Positions 44,933 through 53,397 of a DNA stretch of 64,000 nt are shown one piece after another. Location of the stretch: assembly GCF_900103815.1 (NCBI RefSeq), contig NZ_FNHZ01000001.1, positions 62,001 to 126,000 on the forward strand. The letters are read 5' to 3'. The notes below the pieces were generated by a model that was not told the DNA's origin, ran no database searches, and saw only the letters and a list, made by a program, of their open reading frames with translations. Position numbers and translations under genes: made by a program. Within the stretch, counting starts at the first letter, position 1. Each line of letters starts with the position of its first letter. This DNA is from Lachnospira pectinoschiza (lineage in GTDB: Bacteria; Bacillota; Clostridia; Lachnospirales; Lachnospiraceae).

Positions 44933-46018
44933 ATGAAGACTACAGCGTTAATTATGGCAGGTGGTAAGGGTGAAAGATTCTGGCCAAGAAGCCGTGTGAA
45001 TTTACCTAAGCAGTTCTTATCACTTACAGGTGATGGAAAGACAATGATTCAGCTTACAGTTGAAAGAATCAGCCCATTAGTTAAGCTAGAAGATGTTTAT
45101 ATTGCTACTAACAAGAACTATAAGGAATTAGTAAAACAGCAGTTACCAGGTCTCCCAGAGGAGAACATTCTCTGTGAACCTATCGGACGTAATACAGCAC
45201 CATGTATCGGTCTTGGCGCAGTACACGTACTTGATAAGGCTCAGAAGAACGGTGAAGACGATGCAGTTATGATCGTTTTACCATCAGATCACTTAATTAA
45301 GAAAAATGAAGTTTTCGCTGACACATTTAAGGAAGCAGTTGAAATTGCAACTAAGGGCGAGAACTTAGTAACAGTAGGTATTACACCTAACTATCCTGAA
45401 ACAGGATATGGATATATTCAGTACGATGAAAGCACTACAGATGGCAATGGCCGCAAGGTTGCTAGATTCGTTGAGAAGCCAGACCTTGAAACAGCTAAGT
45501 CATACCTTGCTGAAGGTAACTACCTTTGGAACTCAGGTATGTTTGTTTGGAAGGTTTCAACAATCATGGATTGTTTCAAGAGCTTCATGAACAGCACATA
45601 CGAAGGCCTCTTAAAGATTAAGGATGCTATTGGAACAGATTCAGAAGATGCAGTATTAAATGCAGAGTTCCCTAACCTTGAATCACAGTCAGTTGACTAC
45701 GGTATCATGGAGAAGGCTAGCTCAATCTTCACACTTCCAGGTAACTTTGGCTGGGATGATGTTGGATCATGGCTTGCAGTTGGTCGTATTAAGGACAACG
45801 ACGACAAGGGCAACGTAGTTACAGGTAACGTTGTAACAGTTAACACAGAGAATACAGTAATCGAAGGAAAGGATAAGCTCATTGCTACAGTAGGTCTTAG
45901 AGACATGGTTGTAGTTGACACTGACGATGCTATTCTTATTTCGACTAAGGAAAATGCTGGCGAGATCAAGCAGGTTCTCGCAAAACTTAGAGAGTCTGGA
46001 AAGACACAGTATCTATAA
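44933..46018 (+). CDS. manC: Mannose-1-phosphate guanylyltransferase
   Basis: A 361-residue enzyme that makes GDP-mannose, with GGAGG upstream. MAGGKGERFWPRSRVNLPKQFL, IGRNTAPCIGLGA, IVLPSDHLI, GYGYIQYDE, VEKPDLETAKSYLAEGNYLWNSGMFVW and GWDDVGSW are all typical, and it lacks the cupin domain of the fusion at 31960. The two are separate genes for the same reaction. Monocistronic, ending at a strong terminator. Confidence 0.96.
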   Translation: MKTTALIMAGGKGERFWPRSRVNLPKQFLSLTGDGKTMIQLTVERISPLVKLEDVYIATNKNYKELVKQQLPGLPEENILCEPIGRNTAPCIGLGAVHVLDKAQKNGEDDAVMIVLPSDHLIKKNEVFADTFKEAVEIATKGENLVTVGITPNYPETGYGYIQYDESTTDGNGRKVARFVEKPDLETAKSYLAEGNYLWNSGMFVWKVSTIMDCFKSFMNSTYEGLLKIKDAIGTDSEDAVLNAEFPNLESQSVDYGIMEKASSIFTLPGNFGWDDVGSWLAVGRIKDNDDKGNVVTGNVVTVNTENTVIEGKDKLIATVGLRDMVVVDTDDAILISTKENAGEIKQVLAKLRESGKTQYL

Positions 46019-46039
46019 AATTTTATTAAGTTAAGAATT

Positions 46040-46080
46040 ATCCCCTCCTTATTGGATATATCAATAAGGAGGGGATTTTT
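46040..46080 (+). terminator. manC terminator
   Basis: A 15-bp perfect stem ATCCCCTCCTTATTG (46040-46054) with its complement at 46062-46076, then a T run. Confidence 0.92.
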
Positions 46081-46188
46081 ATATGATGCTATAAGTTTAG
46101 AGTAGATATTATATTTATTAAAAAATTAACGAGCTAAGTCTTATTTGTGACTAGTCGTGAATTCTTAGTGAACAATTTTTGATACTTA

Positions 46189-46217
46189 TTGAAGATTAAT
46201 TTTCATAGTGCTATTAT
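46189..46217 (+). promoter_or_regulatory. Predicted promoter of the Dlt-like operon
   Basis: TTGAAG (46189-46194), a 17-nt spacer and extended -10 TGCTATTAT (ending 46217), about 64 nt before the first gene. A 6-bp hairpin follows near 46223. Confidence 0.6.
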
Positions 46218-46280
46218 CAATTAGGTGCTCAATTTCGGGCACTTTCAGGATAAAGCATTAATATACTTTAGGAGTTAGAA

Positions 46281-47972
46281 ATGGAATTATACTCATTGGA
46301 ATTTGCACTATTTATGGTGGCTTTGCTAGCAGTGTATTACGGAGTAGAGAAGATATTTAATCAATCCAAATATAAAGAAGGTTATCAATGGATTGTGTTA
46401 ACTGTTGCCAATATGATTTTTTACGGCTTATGTGGTTTTACTAATCTGATATACATTTTCACAACATCTGTAACAACTTTCGCTGCAGGCCTATATATGA
46501 GCAAAAGGACAGAAAGAAACGCCCTAGATAAGAAAGCACTTAAGAATGACGAAACAAAGTCTAAAGACGAGATAAAAGAAGCTAAGGCAAAACTTAAAGC
46601 TAAGTATATGTTTGATAAGCGTGTGGCATTGGTAATTGTTTTACTAATCAACTTTGGAATTCTTGCTTATTTAAAATATTGGTCAAGCATTTACGAGTTT
46701 TTCAATGGACTAGGAGCTAAGACAGTAGCAGAGACTATTGAAGAGTCCGTAACTGAATCGGGCAATACAATTTTCTCCGCCTCAAGCGTGGTTATTCCTC
46801 TTGGAATTTCCTTTTATACATTCCAATCAGTTAGCTATTTAATTGATATGTATAATGGAAAGTATAAGGCCGAGAATAATTTTTTTAAGTACCTTAATTT
46901 CGTATCTTTCTTTCCACAATTACTTCAGGGACCAATTAATAGATATGATCAATTGGGAAATCAGCTAAATGGCAGACACAAACTTGATTTAGACAACATA
47001 CATAGAGGAATACTTCGTATGTGCTATGGCTTTTTTAAAAAATATGCCATTGCCGACATGGTATCTCCTATCATCATAGCAGCCTTTAGAAATATAGATT
47101 CAAAGACACCAGGAAGCATTATCGTCTTTACAATACTTCTCTATTCCATTGAGCAGTACTGCGATTTCTCAGGCGGTATCGACATGGTTATGGGTGCCTC
47201 AAAGATGCTTGGTATCGACATGATGGAAAACTTCCGTCAGCCATACTTTAGTAAGTCTCTAGGGGAGTTCTGGAGAAGATGGCACATTTCCCTTGGTGCT
47301 TGGATGAGAGACTACATTTTTTATCCAGTTGCCCTTACAAAGCCTATGCAGTCCCTATCTAAGGCCTGCAAAAAGCTTAAGAATAAAAATTTAGCAACCC
47401 ATCTTAGCAGAACCCTTCCGGCCTGTCTTGCAAACCTACTAGTTTTCTTTATTGTAGGACTTTGGCACGGGGCAGCATCCCACTTTATTATTTGGGGTAT
47501 TTATAACGGACTTGTAATCGCCCTAAGCGACCTATTTAGCCCAGTTTTTGACAAGATGGTAGCAGTCTTACACATTAATAGAGAGAACAAATTTTACAAG
47601 GCTTTTGCCATTGTAAGAACCTTTATAGTTGTAAATATCGGTTGGTATTTTGATGTATTGGTAAATCCAAGTTATAGCTTACTTTGCCTACGCAACACAT
47701 TTACCTACTTTCATCCAGAGCGTTTCCTTAGAAGACTTAAGGACTGCGCAGTTTATGAGCAAAATCTATGCCTTAACCTAGCCTTTATTGGCTGCATCGT
47801 GGTGCTTATTATCAGCATCCTAAAGGAGCGCGGCATCGACCCAACTGAAAAGCTTATGAAGTCCCCAATTCCTTTTAGAATTGTACTTTATTCAACACTA
47901 ATAATTATGATGTTAATATCCTTTGGACTTAGCAGTGCATCTAGCGGAAGCTTTATGTACGCGAACTATTAA
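46281..47972 (+). CDS. MBOAT O-acyltransferase (DltB/AlgI-like)
   Basis: A 563-residue membrane-bound O-acyltransferase, about ten spans, with a charged cytoplasmic loop of about 35 residues near 80-115. Motifs: VIPLGISFYTFQSVSYLIDMYNG, SFFPQLLQGPINRYDQL, YFSKSLGEFWRRWHISLGAWMRDYIFYP and the catalytic His in VGLWHGAASH. It would take a group from the carrier protein encoded four genes later and pass it to an extracellular acceptor. Its paralogue at 14483 is frameshifted. It is longer than typical DltB (about 400 residues) and nearer AlgI/PatA size. Confidence 0.92.
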   Translation: MELYSLEFALFMVALLAVYYGVEKIFNQSKYKEGYQWIVLTVANMIFYGLCGFTNLIYIFTTSVTTFAAGLYMSKRTERNALDKKALKNDETKSKDEIKEAKAKLKAKYMFDKRVALVIVLLINFGILAYLKYWSSIYEFFNGLGAKTVAETIEESVTESGNTIFSASSVVIPLGISFYTFQSVSYLIDMYNGKYKAENNFFKYLNFVSFFPQLLQGPINRYDQLGNQLNGRHKLDLDNIHRGILRMCYGFFKKYAIADMVSPIIIAAFRNIDSKTPGSIIVFTILLYSIEQYCDFSGGIDMVMGASKMLGIDMMENFRQPYFSKSLGEFWRRWHISLGAWMRDYIFYPVALTKPMQSLSKACKKLKNKNLATHLSRTLPACLANLLVFFIVGLWHGAASHFIIWGIYNGLVIALSDLFSPVFDKMVAVLHINRENKFYKAFAIVRTFIVVNIGWYFDVLVNPSYSLLCLRNTFTYFHPERFLRRLKDCAVYEQNLCLNLAFIGCIVVLIISILKERGIDPTEKLMKSPIPFRIVLYSTLIIMMLISFGLSSASSGSFMYANY

Positions 47973-47984
47973 TAAGGAGGCCTT

Positions 47985-49391
47985 ATGGAGAATAATGAAA
48001 ATGTATCGCCACAGGCAAGTCAAAAGCCTAAGCGAAAGAAACGTAAATGGATAGGTGTAATCATTGCAGTAGTCTGCGTAGTTCTAATTAATGAACTACT
48101 TAAATTCTGTCTAGAGCCTTACGGTTCTGCCAGTCAGGTTATGTGGGATGATTACCATAAAGAAGACAGTATAGATCAGATTTTTGTGGGAAGCTCCCTT
48201 TGCTATGTAGGCATTAGCCCTTATGTGGTGGATGACATCATGGGCACTAATTCCTACAACATGGGTACCCCTTCCCAGTATCTAGCTCAAACTAAGCTAG
48301 CTATTAAAACCGCCATTGAAGATCACGGGGTAAAGCGCGTGGTTATGGCTCTTGGCTATTTCTCTCTTACAGGAGAGCGAAGCACTATAGCTGAAGTTTC
48401 ATTTTTAAGAGCCAAGACAAAGGGCGAGTCCCTTCTAGAAAAGCTAACTACCTACGCTAATTATGCCTTTGATGAGGACATTGTGGGAACACCGGCTTCC
48501 CTAAACTACTTCTTCCCTTGGATTTACAATTCCGTGGATTTAAAAAATGTGGCATCAAACGTTAAGGCAAAGCTTGAGGGTAAGCAGGCCACAGAGCAGG
48601 AGATGGTTAATAACGTCTACCGTCACTATGTAGGCAAGGGCTACGGCTACTTAAGCGGCTATCTAAACTTTGATGATACAGGTAATGACACAACTTATTC
48701 CTACTATTCAGAGACCTTTAGCGAGGACTCTTTACAGGAATTACGAGACATTGCAAATCTTTGCGAGGAAAACGACGTTGAGCTTATAGTTATTGCCACA
48801 CCACATCCTGCCTATGACGTGTTAAGCTATGGCGAGAATGGAGATGAATATTTTGAGAAAATGTATCTCCTACAGGAGCTTTTTGCAGAGTGTGGCGCAG
48901 AATACTATGACTTTAACTTAGCAAAATCTGAGCTATTTACTACAAGCGATAAGTATTTCTTCGACCATGAGCACATGAATCAGGAGGGCTCGGAAGCATT
49001 TTCCACATCCCTTGCAAACTTCCTACTTATGAAGGAGGCAGGAGAGGATGTTTCAAGCTACTTCTACAGCCCAGAAGAATACTTAAACTCAATAGATTAC
49101 ATATCTACAATCTGGTTTAACACTACAACTAAGACCAACGGAATCTCCGTTTCCTCAATTGCCTACACCGGCACAAATGTAGACGTAGAATATCAATATA
49201 CAGTGTATAATGAAAGCACTGGGGAATACACGGTCGTTCAAGATTATTCCTCAAGCACTAGCTGCCTAATTCCTTTTGATGCAGATGGAAACGACGATGG
49301 CAGCATAAAGATTGTAGTAAACGCCCGCCAAGTAGGTTCTGATTTGGCCTATGAAAAGCGTTGCGTACAAACTATTAGTTACGATAAATAA
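47985..49391 (+). CDS. DltD-like SGNH protein
   Basis: A 468-residue protein with an N-terminal basic stretch and one membrane span (about residues 22-42), then an extracellular domain. A block-I motif DQIFVGSSLCYVGISPYV (nucleophile Ser in GSS), EENDVELIVIATPHPAY, and a block-V site FFDHEHMNQEGSEAFS give a Ser-Asp-His set. A beta-rich extension of about 100 residues at the end is absent from ordinary DltD. Starts 13 nt after the MBOAT gene. Confidence 0.85.
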   Translation: MENNENVSPQASQKPKRKKRKWIGVIIAVVCVVLINELLKFCLEPYGSASQVMWDDYHKEDSIDQIFVGSSLCYVGISPYVVDDIMGTNSYNMGTPSQYLAQTKLAIKTAIEDHGVKRVVMALGYFSLTGERSTIAEVSFLRAKTKGESLLEKLTTYANYAFDEDIVGTPASLNYFFPWIYNSVDLKNVASNVKAKLEGKQATEQEMVNNVYRHYVGKGYGYLSGYLNFDDTGNDTTYSYYSETFSEDSLQELRDIANLCEENDVELIVIATPHPAYDVLSYGENGDEYFEKMYLLQELFAECGAEYYDFNLAKSELFTTSDKYFFDHEHMNQEGSEAFSTSLANFLLMKEAGEDVSSYFYSPEEYLNSIDYISTIWFNTTTKTNGISVSSIAYTGTNVDVEYQYTVYNESTGEYTVVQDYSSSTSCLIPFDADGNDDGSIKIVVNARQVGSDLAYEKRCVQTISYDK

Positions 49392-49407
49392 GAAAAGAGG
49401 CAAGCGT

Positions 49408-50967
49408 ATGAAAAACGTATTGGAATGGTTAGAAAACTCATCCGCAAACTACCCAGATAAGGTAGCCTTTGCCGATGTAGACAAGACAATAACTTACAAG
49501 GAGCTTGAAATTGAAAGTGATATTCTTGCAAGTTATTTAATTAATGATGAGAAGATAAAGGAAAGAGAGGCCATCGCCTTCTACCTTGAGAAGTGCGTAG
49601 ATGCAACAGTGGGTATCTTTGCAACCTTAAAGACTCGCGCCTTCTACTCTTTTATTGATTTAAGAAGTCCAGAAACAAGACAGACAAAGGTAATTGAAAC
49701 TTTAATGCCTAGGGTCATTTTCACCGACGACGCCAACTATTCTAGTGCCCTTAGCCTTTTTGATAAATATGAAAATGTAAAAATAATAAGCCTTGAAACT
49801 CTTCTTCAAAACCAGAGAAAATATCGTAGTGAAGGCAATTTAGAGGATTTAATTGATAGAGAAAAACTTGTAAAAATAAGACATACAGCTCTTTCAAATG
49901 ATCCTGTTTATGTAAACTTTACAAGTGGTTCTACAGGAACTCCAAAGGGCGTTGTTGTGGGCCATGCTTCAATTATCGACTTTATTGAGGTCTTTATAAA
50001 GACTTTTGATTTGAATAAAAACGACATTTGGGCTAACCAAGCTCCTTTTGATTTTGACGTATCCGTTAAAGATATATTTGCATCAATCTCAGTAGGCGGC
50101 ACAGTTAACATCATCCCACGTAGTTACTTCTCAAATCCAACAGTCCTTATGGACTATCTCGTGGAGAGAAAGCCAACTGTCCTTGTGTGGGCTGTTAGTG
50201 CCATGTGCTTCGTGTCTATTATGAACGGTTTTGGCTACAAGGTGCCAACTAGCGTTAAAAAGGTCATTTTCTCTGGCGAAGTTATGCCGATTAAGCAGCT
50301 TAACGTTTGGAAGAAGTACCTTCCTGAGGCAACATACGTTAACGTCTATGGCCCAACAGAGATTACTTGCAACTGCACTTATCATGTGGTGGACAGAGAC
50401 TATGACCTTAAGGAAGTGATTCCGGCAGGTAAGGCTTTTGAAAATGAGCACGTGTTCCTTCTAGATGACAACGATAAGGAAATCAGAGAAGCGGGCGAGG
50501 TTGGCGAAATTTGCGTATCCGGCGCCTGCCTTGCCCTAGGTTATTATAAGGATAGGGAAAAGACTAATGCAGCCTTCATGCCAAACCCTGCAAACCCTGA
50601 ATTCCTTGAGATGATGTATAGAACTGGCGACCTTGGTCGTTATGATGAAAATGGACTTCTCTACTACGTATCTCGTAAGGATTTTCAGGTTAAGCACATG
50701 GGCCAGAGAATCGAGCTTGGAGAAATCGAGGTGGCTGCTAGTTCAAAGGATAAGGTAGAGAGAACTTGCTGCCTTTACGATAATAATAAGAAGAAAATCC
50801 TTCTCTTTGTCATGGGTGATGCCGACAAGAAGGAACTCCTTGAAGAATTAAGAGAAGATTTACCATCTTATATGATACCTAATAAGGTAATTATGATTGA
50901 TGAAATGCCAATGACAAAGAATGGCAAGATAGATAGAAATGCATTAAAGCAGGTGGCAGGCCTTTAA
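49408..50967 (+). CDS. Adenylating ligase (DltA/NRPS A-domain-like)
   Basis: About 519 residues; start chosen at MKNVLEWLEN where AGAGG lies upstream, after the preceding stop (an earlier in-frame ATG overlaps the previous gene). Adenylation motifs: YVNFTSGSTGTPKGV (phosphate loop, 169-182), FDFDVSVKD (214-222; its Asp normally holds the amino group), YGPTEITCNC (314-323), YRTGDLGRYDENGLLYYVSRKDFQVKHMGQRIELGEIE, and MTKNGKIDRNALK with the catalytic Lys. It activates an amino acid with ATP and loads it on the carrier protein at 52383. The binding pocket cannot be read safely, but it differs from the usual D-Ala pattern. Confidence 0.9.
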   Translation: MKNVLEWLENSSANYPDKVAFADVDKTITYKELEIESDILASYLINDEKIKEREAIAFYLEKCVDATVGIFATLKTRAFYSFIDLRSPETRQTKVIETLMPRVIFTDDANYSSALSLFDKYENVKIISLETLLQNQRKYRSEGNLEDLIDREKLVKIRHTALSNDPVYVNFTSGSTGTPKGVVVGHASIIDFIEVFIKTFDLNKNDIWANQAPFDFDVSVKDIFASISVGGTVNIIPRSYFSNPTVLMDYLVERKPTVLVWAVSAMCFVSIMNGFGYKVPTSVKKVIFSGEVMPIKQLNVWKKYLPEATYVNVYGPTEITCNCTYHVVDRDYDLKEVIPAGKAFENEHVFLLDDNDKEIREAGEVGEICVSGACLALGYYKDREKTNAAFMPNPANPEFLEMMYRTGDLGRYDENGLLYYVSRKDFQVKHMGQRIELGEIEVAASSKDKVERTCCLYDNNKKKILLFVMGDADKKELLEELREDLPSYMIPNKVIMIDEMPMTKNGKIDRNALKQVAGL

Positions 50968-51084
50968 GCCGCCCGCCAGCGCCGTGCTGGGCTTGTCGCG
51001 TGCTCGCTGGCGCTATTGCCCGCAGCTATCGCGGCCCAGCACCAGCGCCCATCGTGGCCGCGCCATTGCTAGCGCAGCGCCCGC
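50968..51084 (+). repeat. GC-rich intergenic island with overlapping inverted repeats
   Basis: About 117 nt, roughly three-quarters G+C by eye, in an AT-rich genome. CGCCAGCG (50974-50981) pairs with CGCTGGCG (51005-51012), and GTGCTGGGC (50984-50992) with GCCCAGCAC (51034-51042), so at least two alternative hairpins are possible. It lies between the ligase and decarboxylase genes, before the AGAGGG ribosome site. It could attenuate the downstream pair or be a small mobile palindromic element. Confidence 0.7.
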
Positions 51085-51108
51085 AAAATCAAAAGAAAGA
51101 GGGACATC

Positions 51109-52326
51109 ATGAACTTAGAAGAACTAAAAGCAGTTGCCGATGAATACGGCAGCCCAACATACGTTTTTGATATAAAAGCATTAAAGGATAGAATTGAAAA
51201 AATCAGACATATTATTGGAGAACAAGTAGGTCTTGTTTATTCAATCAAGGCAAATCCATTCCTTACAACAGAGCTTGTGGACCTTGTGGATGGCCTTGAA
51301 GTCTGTTCTCCAGGAGAGTTAGAACTTTGCGCAAAGTATAAGGTTGACCCAAGTAAGATCATTTACTCAGGTGTTTGTAAGACAGAAAAGGATGTAATCC
51401 GCGCTCTTGAATACGGGGTAGGAGTAGATAAAGAGGAAAGAAGCATTGCCACCTTCACAGCGGAATCTCTTCGTCAGGTGGAATATATCCAGAAGCACGC
51501 AGACCACAAGGTGAATTTAATTCCTAGACTTAACGGCGGCAACCAGTTTGGTATGAGCAAGGAAGACCTTTTCTACCTAATTGATAACCGTGACAAGTTT
51601 GACAAAATTGAAATAAAAGGACTTCATTTCTTTACTGGTACTCAAAAGAAACACGCTAGAAAGCAGCTAAAAGAACTAGATAAGCTATCAGACATTTTAG
51701 AGACTCTAGAAAAAGACCATGGCTTTAAGATGGAAAGGGTTGAGTATGGCCCTGGGGCTAGAGTGCCAATTTTTGCAGAAGATGACAGCACTAACAGCTA
51801 CGAATCCCTTGAGGAGATTAGCGAAGGCCTAAAGGCTTTGGCAGCTAAGGGTTACGAGCTAACTATTGAGATGGGACGTTTTATTGCCACTGAATGCGGC
51901 TATTATCTAACTTCTATCGTGGATATGAAGACTAACAAGGACATTGACTATGCCTTTATTGATGGTGGCCTTAATCACGTAAATTACTACGGCCAGATGA
52001 TGGGTATGAAAGTTCCTGTGGTGGCTAATCTAAACACTAAGGAATTTATAAGCTCTTTAGAGGATGTTCAAGAAAATGCCACAAAAAAGGCTTATTGTTT
52101 ATATGGTAGCTTATGTACCACAAACGATATTATTGTAAGTCAGCTTCCTCTAGAATTAAATATGGGAGATGTACTTGCATTCTCTAACATGGGAGCGTAC
52201 TCTATTACAGAAGGTATTTATCTATTCCTTAGTAGAACTCTTCCTCGAGTAGTATTGTGGGATGGAAGTGCTAGATTAGTAAGAGACTACGTGGAAAGCT
52301 ATGAAATTAATTCAATGAATAGGTAA
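51109..52326 (+). CDS. PLP fold-III decarboxylase (DAP/ornithine-decarboxylase-like, BtrK-like)
   Basis: A 405-residue fold-III PLP enzyme. The Schiff-base Lys is K47 in VYSIKANPFL. CSPGELELC, IPRLNGGNQFGMSKEDL, KGLHFFTGTQ and MERVEYGPGARVPIFAE line the TIM-barrel. The EPGR phosphate motif is altered to EMGRFIATECGYY, YAFIDGGLNHV follows, and the catalytic Cys is in YGSLCTTNDII near the end, then NMGAYSITEG. LysA, the best-known relative, acts on free diaminopimelate, but BtrK of butirosin synthesis decarboxylates glutamate bound to a carrier protein. The ligase-decarboxylase-carrier order here resembles the second case. Substrate unproven. Confidence 0.85.
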   Translation: MNLEELKAVADEYGSPTYVFDIKALKDRIEKIRHIIGEQVGLVYSIKANPFLTTELVDLVDGLEVCSPGELELCAKYKVDPSKIIYSGVCKTEKDVIRALEYGVGVDKEERSIATFTAESLRQVEYIQKHADHKVNLIPRLNGGNQFGMSKEDLFYLIDNRDKFDKIEIKGLHFFTGTQKKHARKQLKELDKLSDILETLEKDHGFKMERVEYGPGARVPIFAEDDSTNSYESLEEISEGLKALAAKGYELTIEMGRFIATECGYYLTSIVDMKTNKDIDYAFIDGGLNHVNYYGQMMGMKVPVVANLNTKEFISSLEDVQENATKKAYCLYGSLCTTNDIIVSQLPLELNMGDVLAFSNMGAYSITEGIYLFLSRTLPRVVLWDGSARLVRDYVESYEINSMNR

Positions 52327-52382
52327 ATTTTTTACAAAAATTAAAATGAGAAAGGATAGACTTTTAAAGTCGAAGGAAAACT

Positions 52383-52610
52383 ATGGAAGAACTTATTGAA
52401 ATTTTACAGGACGTTAAGGAAGATGTAGATTTTGAAAATTGCACAACACTTATTGATGATCACATCTTAGATTCATTTGATATTTTACAAATCATCTCAG
52501 CTCTTACAGATGAGTATGATATTTCAATTCCAGCTAGCGAAATTATCCCAGATAACTTCAATAGCGCTGCAGGTCTTTTAGCAATGGTTGAAAGATTACA
52601 GGAAGACTAA
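52383..52610 (+). CDS. Acyl/aminoacyl carrier protein (DltC-like)
   Basis: A 75-residue helical carrier with the phosphopantetheine Ser at position 31 (DDHILDSFDILQII). Acidic, with a length fit for DltC or a small ACP. Last gene of the Dlt-like operon, 56 nt after the decarboxylase and before a terminator at 52646. It should hold the activated residue for decarboxylation and transfer. Confidence 0.88.
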   Translation: MEELIEILQDVKEDVDFENCTTLIDDHILDSFDILQIISALTDEYDISIPASEIIPDNFNSAAGLLAMVERLQED

Positions 52611-52645
52611 TGCTGAAAGTGAATAAAAATTACTTTATGAAATTT

Positions 52646-52686
52646 AAATGTGTATGGTTTTGCAATGCAATCCCATACACATTTTT
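52646..52686 (+). terminator. Terminator of the Dlt-like operon
   Basis: AAATGTGTATGG (52646-52657) pairs with CCATACACATTT (52673-52684), then T. Confidence 0.85.
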
Positions 52687-52770
52687 GTATATAAACCACA
52701 AACTATATTGTCAAGTTTGTGACAACTTTGTGAAAAAAGTGAAAGATTTATGAAAGAGATTGAAAATGTA

Positions 52771-52799
52771 TTGCATACTATATTTTGTTATGGTAAACT
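52771..52799 (+). promoter_or_regulatory. Predicted tRNA operon promoter
   Basis: TTGCAT (52771-52776), a 17-nt spacer and extended -10 TGGTAAACT ending at 52799. A 6-bp dyad, TTGTCA-N6-TGACAA (52708-52725), lies upstream and could bind a regulator. Confidence 0.5.
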
Positions 52800-52866
52800 T
52801 GCAAACGTTTGAGGCAGTAAAGCTTATTGCCTTGAATTAATAGAATAATTGCTTATTTGAGTACAT

Positions 52867-52948
52867 GGGTGGATTCCCGAGTGGCCAAAGGGGACAGACT
52901 GTAAATCTGCTGGCACTGCCTTCGAAGGTTCGAATCCTTCTCCGCCCA
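52867..52948 (+). tRNA. tRNA-Tyr (anticodon GTA)
   Basis: The 7-bp acceptor GGGTGGA/TCCGCCC, discriminator A, a long variable arm, T-loop TTCGAAT and anticodon GTA at 52901-52903 are all seen. The long variable arm fits tRNA-Tyr of bacteria. No CCA is encoded. Confidence 0.95.
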
Positions 52949-53040
52949 TTTGCATGTAATCTGCAGGTAGTAAAGCAACTCTAGTTGTCTTGTTGATCGA
53001 AAGATCTTTTTCCCAAGAGCGAGACGTTGATGCATCGCTA

Positions 53041-53169
53041 GATTAACTTAGGCTACGCCAGAGCAACATGTATAAAATTATCGCAAGATTTCCTAATTTT
53101 AGGTTGACGAAGCTTCAATCTCGTGATAATATAACTAAGGTCTTGAGAGCACTTGAGACTAGGTTAATT
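53041..53169 (+). ncRNA. Foldable spacer between two tRNA genes (possible small RNA)
   Basis: A 13-of-14 stem (53077-53090 with 53117-53130, one A-C mismatch) encloses two short hairpins, CCTAA/TTAGG (53092-53103) and GAAGCTTC (53109-53116). An outer arm GATTAAC/GTTAATT (53041-53047 with 53163-53169) can close it. It is longer and more ordered than an ordinary processing spacer. No gene-like frame. Function unknown. Confidence 0.35.
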
Positions 53170-53186
53170 GCTCATTGAGCAGTTAT

Positions 53187-53273
53187 GCCGGTGTGGCGGA
53201 ACTGGCAGACGCACAGGACTTAAAATCCTGCGGGACTTATACTCCCATACGGGTTCGATTCCCGTTGCCGGCA
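53187..53273 (+). tRNA. tRNA-Leu (anticodon TAA)
   Basis: Acceptor GCCGGTG/TGCCGGC with wobbles, D arm TGGCGGAACTGGCAGACGCA, anticodon TAA at 53221-53223, a long variable arm, T-loop GGTTCGATTCC and discriminator A. No CCA encoded. Shares the transcript with tRNA-Tyr. Confidence 0.95.
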
Positions 53274-53296
53274 TTACATTTTTGTAATAATAAGAC

Positions 53297-53330
53297 AAAA
53301 GGACTACAAATTCGTTTGTAGTCCTTTTTT
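53297..53330 (+). terminator. tRNA operon terminator
   Basis: AAAAGGACTACAAA (53297-53310), a stable TTCG tetraloop and its complement (53315-53328), then a long T run. Confidence 0.95.
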
Positions 53331-53339
53331 TTCTCCCAC

Positions 53340-53368
53340 TTTACAGAAAATAATATTAATAGTAAAAT
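53340..53368 (+). promoter_or_regulatory. Predicted promoter of the DUF3048 lipoprotein gene
   Basis: TTTACA (53340-53345), a 17-nt spacer and TAAAAT (53363-53368), about 30 nt before the start. Confidence 0.45.
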
Positions 53369-53397
53369 TAAAATATGAATAGAGGGGGAGGGCTTTT

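Noticed and set aside
51109..52326. Ordinary lysA (lysine biosynthesis)
   Set aside because: No dap or lys gene is nearby, the EPGR motif is altered to EMGR, and the gene sits between a ligase and its carrier protein. Not excluded by sequence alone.
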